This document shows positions 1-5,404 of a DNA stretch of 6,600 bases, piece after piece. A program made the translations under genes and the position numbers. The notes beneath the pieces were generated by a model that was not told the origin of the DNA, did not search any database, and was given only the letters and a program-made list of their open reading frames with translations. Numbering within the stretch: the first letter of the stretch is position 1; each line of letters opens with the position of its first letter. Origin of the DNA: an uncultured Oscillospiraceae bacterium (GTDB taxonomy: Bacteria > Bacillota > Clostridia > Oscillospirales > Acutalibacteraceae); NCBI GenBank assembly GCA_900548085.1, contig URJF01000081.1, positions 1 through 6,600 of the forward strand, given 5' to 3'.

Positions 1-9
1 TTATACATT

Positions 10-1395
10 ATGAAATGTGCAATAATTATGGCAGGCGGAAAAGGCACAAGAATGAAAAGCAACGGCCCAAAGGTTATGTGCGAAGTGCTTTTTGAACCTA
101 TGATAAGCCATGTAGTCAAAACTGTAAAAGAAATGGGCGCAGAAGATATCTGTGTTATCACCGGATACGAACACGAAATTGTTGAGAGCTTTCTTGCAGA
201 TATGGACAGCAGCGTAAAAACAGTGCTGCAAAATCCACAACTCGGCACCGGACACGCAGTTATGCAAGCGAGAGATTTCATCACCGCTCACAAAGATGAC
301 GACATCATTGTGCTAAACGGAGACGGTCCGCTCATCGATGCAGACACCTTGAACAAAGCATATGACTATCACAAAGAAAACAATAACTCAATCACACTTA
401 TCTCAGCTATAGTGGAGGACACTAACGGAATTGGTCACATAAAGCGTGACGAAAACGGAAAACTGGAGCGTATCATTGAGCACAAAGATGCTACAGAGGA
501 AGAAAAGAAGAACCTAAATGAATCGAACGCAGGATTCTACTGGTTCAACGGCAACGACCTGCTCTATGCTCTCGATAATATTACAAACAACAATGCGCAA
601 AATGAATACTACATCACCGACAGTGTGGCTATACTCATCGCCGCCGGAAAGAATGCAGGCGCATATGTGGTTGAGGACGCAGAGGTTACTCTGGGTGCAA
701 ACGACCGCAGACAGCTCAATATTCTCAACAACATTATGAGAAAGAATATTAACGAAGGTCATATGATAAACGGTGTGGATATTCCCTGCACCGACGGTGT
801 TATGATAGGCAGAGATGTCCAAATCGGCAAGGGTACAAGAATTTTGCCTAACACAATTATCCTCGGCGGCACCAAAATCGGAGAAAATTGTGTAATCGGA
901 CCTAATTCCTGGGTAGCCGATTCAGTGATAGGCAACGGCGTTGTGCTCGACAACTGCAAAATCACCGATTCCACTATTGAAGATGGTGTTGACTGCGGAC
1001 CCTTCGTTAAGGTCAGAGCCGGCAGTGTACTGAAAAAGGATGTCCATATCGGCAACTTTGTTGAGGTGAAAAACAGCATTGTAGGCGAGGGAACAAAGAG
1101 TGCACATCTGACATACATCGGCGACAGTGATGTAGGTGCAGGCGTAAACTTTGGCTGCGGCACAGTAACTTGCAACTATGACGGAAAGGTTAAATCTCGC
1201 TGCACAATCGGCAACGGTGCATTTATCGGCTGTAACACTAACCTGATTGCACCTGTGGAAGTAGGCGAAAAAGCATACATTGCCGCAGGCTCAACTATCA
1301 CAGACGACATTCCGTCCGATGCACTGTCAATAGCCAGAGCAAAGCAAGTGAACAAAGAAGGATGGGTAAAAGAAAAGAAACCATACAAGGAATAA
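10..1395 (+). CDS. glmU: Bifunctional UDP-N-acetylglucosamine pyrophosphorylase / glucosamine-1-phosphate N-acetyltransferase GlmU
   Basis: Cytoplasmic enzyme for the last two steps to UDP-GlcNAc: it acetylates glucosamine-1-phosphate with acetyl-CoA, then transfers UMP from UTP. The product feeds peptidoglycan and other envelope glycans. At 461 residues it has normal family length. The N-terminal uridyltransferase domain (about 1-230) shows the nucleotide loop AGGKGTRMKS (8-17), LGTGHA (78-83), the metal-binding Asp in NGDGPL (Asp105), EHKDA (157-161) and NEYYITD (198-204). The left-handed beta-helix acetyltransferase domain (about 250-450) is a run of hexapeptide repeats. It includes KVRAG (334-338) and SAHLTYIGD with the likely catalytic His366, matching E. 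coli His363. The second position after the metal Asp is Gly (GDGPL), where Val or Thr is more usual; this looks tolerable. The frame is open to the left edge, but the ATG at 10 gives the standard N-terminus. Its ribosome binding site would lie mostly outside the window. The downstream lipoprotein gene starts four bases after the stop. Confidence 0.96.
   Translation: MKCAIIMAGGKGTRMKSNGPKVMCEVLFEPMISHVVKTVKEMGAEDICVITGYEHEIVESFLADMDSSVKTVLQNPQLGTGHAVMQARDFITAHKDDDIIVLNGDGPLIDADTLNKAYDYHKENNNSITLISAIVEDTNGIGHIKRDENGKLERIIEHKDATEEEKKNLNESNAGFYWFNGNDLLYALDNITNNNAQNEYYITDSVAILIAAGKNAGAYVVEDAEVTLGANDRRQLNILNNIMRKNINEGHMINGVDIPCTDGVMIGRDVQIGKGTRILPNTIILGGTKIGENCVIGPNSWVADSVIGNGVVLDNCKITDSTIEDGVDCGPFVKVRAGSVLKKDVHIGNFVEVKNSIVGEGTKSAHLTYIGDSDVGAGVNFGCGTVTCNYDGKVKSRCTIGNGAFIGCNTNLIAPVEVGEKAYIAAGSTITDDIPSDALSIARAKQVNKEGWVKEKKPYKE
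1387..1392 (+). promoter_or_regulatory. Ribosome binding site of the VanW-domain gene, inside the end of glmU
   Basis: AAGGAA lies in the last codons of glmU, seven bases before the ATG at 1400. Its position ties translation of the second gene to glmU and supports the chosen start. Confidence 0.6.
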
Positions 1396-1399
1396 CATA

Positions 1400-2242
1400 A
1401 TGAAAAAAACAAAACAACTCCTGTGTTTTGTTTTGTGCGTAGCAATGATTACAGCAATCTTAGGCGGCTGTACTGCCGCCCAAGAGGCTGAGGCAACCAC
1501 CGTCAGAACAACAACTACTACCACAACGCAAACCACAGTCACAACTACAGAAAACAAAAAGACGACCTTCGCTGAAAGCAGCACACGAAAGGTTTACGAC
1601 GGGCTAAAAAAGGACAGCAGCGGAAATTATCCATACAAGCTGGCAGAGTATTCCACATATTACAATGACAAAAACGAAACCCGTTCCTATAATATGGGAA
1701 AGGCCGCATCAAAAATAAACAATCTGTGCATACCCGACGGCAGCGTATTCTCTTTTAATCAAACTCTCGGCAAGCGTACAGTAACATCCGGATACAAAGA
1801 AGCCCATGTAATATCAAACGGTGAACTTGTTGATGGGCTCGGCGGCGGAATTTGCCAAATCAGCAGTACAATATTCGAGGCTGTACTAAGGGCTAATCTG
1901 CAAATTGTTGCGAGAACAAATCACTCACTGAAAATAGCATATGTTCCTCTGGGCGGAGACGCTACGGTGGATTGGAACAGCAAGGATTTTCAGTTTAGGA
2001 ACAATACCGGCAGCAAGATACTGCTGAAAATGGAATGTAAAAAAGGCAAAGTTACCTGCAAAGTATATGCAAAAAAGAATGTAAAAGCGGGAGACGTTGA
2101 CGTTAGCATAAAACAAGACGGCGACTATTATGTGCTGACACGCAAGGTCAACGGAAAAGTAAACTACACCACAAGAAGCTTTTACAAGGAAGCAAAAACA
2201 ACAACTGCCCCAAAGGCTGATAAAAAAGAAAAGAAACACTGA
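1400..2242 (+). CDS. Predicted VanW-domain lipoprotein with threonine-rich linker
   Basis: Predicted exported, lipid-anchored envelope protein of 280 residues. A basic start (MKKTK) and a hydrophobic segment (7-21) lead to the lipobox-like LGGC with Cys24. Next comes a low-complexity, threonine-rich spacer (about 33-56), typical of a flexible tether. The VanW-like domain spans roughly 80-225. Its hallmarks are NMGKAASKINN (98-108), IPDGSVFSFNQTLG (111-124), GYKEAHVI (131-138), GGGICQISSTIF (148-159), RTNHS (172-176) and YVPLGGDATVDW (181-192). The C-terminus (266-280) is again Thr/Lys rich. VanW domains occur in some vancomycin-resistance clusters and in many Gram-positive surface proteins, but their biochemical role is not firmly known. 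No other resistance gene is visible here, so a resistance role should not be assumed. Co-transcription with glmU suggests a cell wall link, which is inference. The lipobox has Gly rather than Ala/Ser before the Gly-Cys, so lipidation is likely but not certain. Confidence 0.88.
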   Translation: MKKTKQLLCFVLCVAMITAILGGCTAAQEAEATTVRTTTTTTTQTTVTTTENKKTTFAESSTRKVYDGLKKDSSGNYPYKLAEYSTYYNDKNETRSYNMGKAASKINNLCIPDGSVFSFNQTLGKRTVTSGYKEAHVISNGELVDGLGGGICQISSTIFEAVLRANLQIVARTNHSLKIAYVPLGGDATVDWNSKDFQFRNNTGSKILLKMECKKGKVTCKVYAKKNVKAGDVDVSIKQDGDYYVLTRKVNGKVNYTTRSFYKEAKTTTAPKADKKEKKH

Positions 2243-2304
2243 CATCTGAATTTTGAGTGTGCCAAACTTTTTATTTCACAGTTTCCTTTTCTTTGCATAA
2301 TTAA

Positions 2305-2344
2305 CCCCCGGTATAATGCGATACCCTTCACATTATACCGGGGG
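2305..2344. terminator. Perfect 14-bp inverted repeat between convergent operons, likely terminator
   Basis: The arm CCCCCGGTATAATG (2305-2318) pairs perfectly with 2331-2344 around a 12-base loop. The first six pairs are G-C. On the plus strand it is followed by a T-rich run (TCCTTTTCT), so it best fits a terminator for glmU-vanW about 60 bases after the stop. On the minus strand the following sequence is TTAATTATG, a weaker U-tract, so bidirectional action on the acylation operon ending at 2384 is plausible but less certain. The rest of the 141-base gap (2243-2383) shows no gene. Confidence 0.8.
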
Positions 2345-2383
2345 TCCTTTTCTAAAGTTCGCCTTGCATCAAACATGACTGTT

Positions 2384-3511
2384 TTATTTTTTCTTTGAAT
2401 TCAATTTTTGTGCTTTTAATCTTTCTTTATATAGCTTAACCTGTCTTTTTTTGACCTTGTTAAAGCTCTTTACATCCTTGTTCCAAGCAGCCTTTTGCTT
2501 AGCTGTAAGATTAGATGGTTTCATATCACACTGTTCTACAAGATATCTGCCCATAGCGTGTGTAATATATTTTGCGCCCTTACCATTGATATGGGTACCG
2601 CCGTCACGGCTGCAATTTTTCCAACTGAATTCAGGAATAAGCTGTGTTTCAACATTAAAATCTAAAAATTTGATGTTGTTCTCATCAGCAAACTTTTGGG
2701 CAGCGTTATGTTTTTGCCAATTCCAATACTTTCCGCACGGAACGCTGGTGATCATAAGCTGACAATTATTCGCCTTGCACAGTTCAATCAGCTTTTTGAC
2801 ATAAACATCCGAATTACTCGAAAGATTGGCGGTGCTTCCGTCATTAACGCCCATATATGTTGCGCCGTACTTAAACGGCTTTTTTTCAACACCGTTAACA
2901 TAGCCCTTTGCAACGAACTTATACTTGCCCTTTTCGTCGGTAAAGTCTCTGGACTTTATTCTCTTCCATCTGTATTTGTATTTCATAAGAGGCCAACGAT
3001 AACTGATGCCGGACATAATCGCATCATCCAAATTATCAAATGAGTTTTTGTAGGCATCCATACGCTCTTTTACTTTGCTTTCAATCTTAGTACTTTTGCT
3101 GACAATCAGATTTCCGTTAGCATCGAAAACATTTACGCCATCAAACATACAGTCTGTTTCAACAACAATCATCTTCGGCTTTTGATATTTCATAAAATCT
3201 ACAGCCTTGCGATACAGTTCAACGGTGTTAGAGCCGGGCATTCCTATATCACAAGAGGTTATACCCTGCTCCTGCCAAAGCTGAATCGGATTAAAGGCAC
3301 GATACATATTTGAGTTACCGAGGAACAGAACATCTATGGTATCTCTTTCCTCTGCCAAATATGCTTTTGTAACCATAGCAGACATACCCTCGGTATTAGC
3401 ATCTGCCTTAGGCGTGAAAAGATTTGAAAATCCTGCAAAAATCAAACAGAATATTATGGTAAATATTAAGCCTCTGCCGAAGCCTTTTAAATTTTTCTCT
3501 TTATACTTCAT
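2384..3511 (-). CDS. Membrane-anchored SGNH-hydrolase-fold protein, predicted terminal acyltransferase (DltD-position)
   Basis: A 375-residue protein, last of the four acylation genes. A short basic N-terminus (MKYKEKNLKGFGRG) precedes one membrane segment (about 13-31), so the rest should be extracellular. The fold is suggested by the beta strand and nucleophile motif DVLFLGNSNMYRAFNP (60-74) with candidate nucleophile Ser67, IGMPGSN (89-95), and DGGTHINGKGA (303-313), which supplies the Asp303/His307 pair. By analogy with DltD it would take an acyl group from the MBOAT and move it to an envelope polymer. The motif is GNSN rather than the GSSE-type of characterised DltD, and overall it resembles the SGNH proteins found beside AlgI-like MBOATs, so I give no dltD symbol. 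The C-terminal tail (about 333-375) is very Lys rich and may contact an anionic wall polymer. AGGT overlaps the upstream MBOAT stop codon and lies seven bases before this ATG, supporting the start and tight coupling. Hydrolase (de-acylating) activity is the alternative. Confidence 0.82.
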   Translation of the reverse strand: MKYKEKNLKGFGRGLIFTIIFCLIFAGFSNLFTPKADANTEGMSAMVTKAYLAEERDTIDVLFLGNSNMYRAFNPIQLWQEQGITSCDIGMPGSNTVELYRKAVDFMKYQKPKMIVVETDCMFDGVNVFDANGNLIVSKSTKIESKVKERMDAYKNSFDNLDDAIMSGISYRWPLMKYKYRWKRIKSRDFTDEKGKYKFVAKGYVNGVEKKPFKYGATYMGVNDGSTANLSSNSDVYVKKLIELCKANNCQLMITSVPCGKYWNWQKHNAAQKFADENNIKFLDFNVETQLIPEFSWKNCSRDGGTHINGKGAKYITHAMGRYLVEQCDMKPSNLTAKQKAAWNKDVKSFNKVKKRQVKLYKERLKAQKLNSKKK

Positions 3512-3520
3512 AACTATTAC

Positions 3521-5113
3521 CTAAAACTGACCGTAAATCATTCCGGCATCCCCAAAAGCTCCGCCGTAAAATCCTGTAATAATAACCGTAAACATAAGCA
3601 CAAGATATATCAACCAACGGAAAACAAGGTTCTTTTGTGACAGCTCAAGTCTGATGTCGTGACCGTTTTCTTTGAGCTTACCGATAACATATATAGCTAT
3701 TGTAGCAACGACCAAAAGAGCGTAGTCCTTGTTGGAAATATGCGGAATCTTGATTGTATCATTGAACAACTCCACAAAATTAGGACGGGTGGTAAACAAC
3801 TGTGCAAGATAATGCCAGCTGTCCGCCAAAGTGGCGCTTCTGAATATCAGCATACCGACATTGACAATAACGAATGTACGGAAAATTTGGAATCCGTGAT
3901 ACCATTTTGTATCTCTGTTGAGCTTTATTTTTGTGCAGAGCTTGTCTGTAAGCGGCTTTGTAAACTCGCCAAGCATCATCAATATGTAATAGTACAATCC
4001 ATAGAATATGTACTTTCCGCTGGCTCCGTGCCACAATCCATTGCAAAACCAAACAAAGAACAGTGCATATGCAGCCGGAATCATACCTGTAAGAAATTCA
4101 TTCTTAATATGCTTGCGACAGGAAGCGTTGACCTTTTTAAAATTATTTGAAAGGCTGACCGGATAGAACACATATTCCTTCAGCCAAAGGCCAAGCGTAA
4201 TGTGCCATCTACGCCAAAATTCATTTATGCTGCGTGAGAAGAAAGGCTGTCTGAAGTTTTCAGCAAGTTTAACGCCGAACATTTCGGACACACCGCTGAC
4301 AATATCGATACAACCCGAAAAGTCGCAGTAAAGCTGCAATGTGTATCCCAATATACCAATCAGAATTGATGTACCGCTGAGGATATCCGCATTGTCAAAG
4401 ATTCCGTTTACGATAAAGCCGAGGCGGTCTGCAATGACAAGCTTTTTGAAAAGACCGTACATCATCAGTATACCGCCGTTCTTGATTACATCAAAATCAA
4501 GATAGTGCGGCTCTCTGAACTGCTTGTCCATATCACCATAGCGGTCAAAGGGACCCTCACTGATATGCGGGAAATAGCTCAAGAACAGCAGAAGTCTAAA
4601 AGGATTCTTTTCTGCCTGAATGGTGCCTCTGTACACATCTACAATATAGCTGACTGCCATAAGAGTGTAGTACGATATACCCAAAGGCAACACAACGCTG
4701 AACAGCGGAATCAGCTTACCGCCTCCAAAGAGGTGTGAAATTCCGTTGATTATATCGCCAAAGAAATTGCAGTATTTCAGTGCAGCCAAAACGGCTATAT
4801 TTAGCACAACAACCGTAGTCAAAACTGCCTTTTGCTTTTTTTGAGTTTTCGCTTTCAGTTCCTTTTTTTCTGCTCGCTCAAGCCCCTTTTTTTTCAGCTT
4901 AAACTCGTCACTGTACTTTTGGATTTGCCTCGCTCCGAGGAAAATGAGCAGAGCGGACAGCACAATAAATACGCCCAAAAACTGACTGGAAAAGAAGTAA
5001 AACACCAAAGAAGCAATGAGTAAAACTACCCATTGCGCTTTTTTAGGCACTATATAGTAAAATATGCCTGTGACTAACAAAAATATAAGGAATACAAAAG
5101 AAGTGTATGTCAT
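3521..5113 (-). CDS. MBOAT family membrane acyltransferase (DltB/AlgI-like) with C-terminal tyrosine hexapeptide
   Basis: A 530-residue polytopic membrane protein with about ten or more hydrophobic segments. It should take an acyl group from the carrier protein inside the cell and deliver it outside. MBOAT hallmarks are PLGISYYTLMAVSYIVDVYR (143-162), FPHISEGPFDRY (181-192), LQLYCDFSGCIDI (259-271), FWRRWHITLGLWLKEYVFYP (299-318) with conserved His304, and NGLWHGAS (358-365) with likely catalytic His362. It is longer than classical DltB (about 400) and closer to AlgI-type length. Two features stand out. There is a basic loop at 62-95 (14 Lys/Arg against 5 Asp/Glu). The last six residues are MIYGQF (525-530) with Tyr527, resembling the C-terminal acyl-shuttle motif reported for MBOAT polymer-acylation systems. 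The ATG directly abuts the carrier-protein stop codon (TAAATG), and the next gene starts nine bases after the stop. DltB is the nearest named homologue, but orthology is not shown. Confidence 0.9.
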   Translation of the reverse strand: MTYTSFVFLIFLLVTGIFYYIVPKKAQWVVLLIASLVFYFFSSQFLGVFIVLSALLIFLGARQIQKYSDEFKLKKKGLERAEKKELKAKTQKKQKAVLTTVVVLNIAVLAALKYCNFFGDIINGISHLFGGGKLIPLFSVVLPLGISYYTLMAVSYIVDVYRGTIQAEKNPFRLLLFLSYFPHISEGPFDRYGDMDKQFREPHYLDFDVIKNGGILMMYGLFKKLVIADRLGFIVNGIFDNADILSGTSILIGILGYTLQLYCDFSGCIDIVSGVSEMFGVKLAENFRQPFFSRSINEFWRRWHITLGLWLKEYVFYPVSLSNNFKKVNASCRKHIKNEFLTGMIPAAYALFFVWFCNGLWHGASGKYIFYGLYYYILMMLGEFTKPLTDKLCTKIKLNRDTKWYHGFQIFRTFVIVNVGMLIFRSATLADSWHYLAQLFTTRPNFVELFNDTIKIPHISNKDYALLVVATIAIYVIGKLKENGHDIRLELSQKNLVFRWLIYLVLMFTVIITGFYGGAFGDAGMIYGQF

Positions 5114-5344
5114 TTAGTCCTCGTCCTCTAATTTTTCGATAAGTGCCATAATCGCTTTTGCACTGTTAAAGTTTTCGGGAACAAGGTCTGTTACACCGAT
5201 TTCTACATCAAATTCGTCATCAATTTCGCTGACGAGACGAATAATAGCGAGAGAATCAAGAATTCCGTCATCTACCAATGCAGTCTCTTTTTCAAAATCA
5301 ACACCCGGTTTAATTTCATTGAGAATTTCTAAAAGTTCGTCCAT
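5114..5344 (-). CDS. Acyl carrier protein, DltC-like
   Basis: A 76-residue carrier, the usual size for DltC and ACPs. It should hold the acyl cargo as a thioester on a 4'-phosphopantetheine arm at Ser31 within DDGILDSLAIIRL (25-37). The DSL core, the helix-2 pattern EIDDEFDVEIG (40-50) and LVPENFNSAKAI (54-65) match the carrier-protein fold, and PENFxS is common in DltC-type carriers. It is strongly acidic: 23 Asp/Glu against 5 Lys/Arg, ending in EDED. It sits between the ligase (33 bases upstream) and the MBOAT (no gap), so it is dedicated to this route rather than to fatty acid synthesis. An attaching phosphopantetheinyl transferase is not in the window. The start is supported by AAGAGGTA eight bases upe of ATG, within 5351-5358. 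Confidence 0.93.
   Translation of the reverse strand: MDELLEILNEIKPGVDFEKETALVDDGILDSLAIIRLVSEIDDEFDVEIGVTDLVPENFNSAKAIMALIEKLEDED
5117..5128 (-). promoter_or_regulatory. MBOAT ribosome binding site made from the acidic tail codons of the carrier protein
   Basis: The codons for the final Glu-Asp-Glu-Asp read GAGGACGAGGAC, giving two GAGG cores about 5 and 11 bases before the MBOAT ATG. With the stop and start fused as TAAATG, this suggests translational coupling of carrier and acyltransferase. Confidence 0.5.
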
Positions 5345-5350
5345 TTTTAT

Positions 5351-5358
5351 TACCTCTT
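5351..5358 (-). promoter_or_regulatory. Ribosome binding site of the carrier-protein gene
   Basis: Read on the minus strand, AAGAGGTA lies six bases before the ATG at 5344. It is a good match to the anti-Shine-Dalgarno and supports this start. Confidence 0.65.
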
Positions 5359-5376
5359 TCTAATTATTTCTAATAT

Positions 5377-5404
5377 ATTATAATGTTTTATAAACTTTTT
5401 GCAA
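5377..5404 (-). promoter_or_regulatory. Possible internal promoter before the carrier-protein gene
   Basis: Minus strand TTGCAA (5404-5399), a 16-base spacer, then a perfect TATAAT (5382-5377). It overlaps the last codons of the ligase gene. Transcription would begin about 25 bases before the carrier ATG. The area is AT-rich, so a chance match is quite possible. Confidence 0.3.

Noticed and set aside
759..1175. 138-residue minus-strand open frame inside glmU
   Set aside because: Antisense shadow of the hexapeptide-repeat region of glmU; Pro/Ser/Thr-rich sequence with no domain and no ribosome site.
1500..1556. ACA/ACT-rich run considered as a tandem repeat
   Set aside because: Irregular threonine codons in a coding linker; no fixed repeat unit.
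1327..1584. Minus-strand frame with a run of valines resembling a membrane segment
   Set aside because: It is the reverse reading of the threonine-rich linker codons and of the glmU end; composition artefact.
2182..2376. Small minus-strand frame crossing the hairpin between the convergent operons
   Set aside because: Runs through the 14-bp inverted repeat and overlaps the VanW gene end; no ribosome site or recognisable family.
3659..4150. 163-residue plus-strand open frame
   Set aside because: Lies wholly antisense to conserved MBOAT motifs, Cys/His-rich without a recognisable family.
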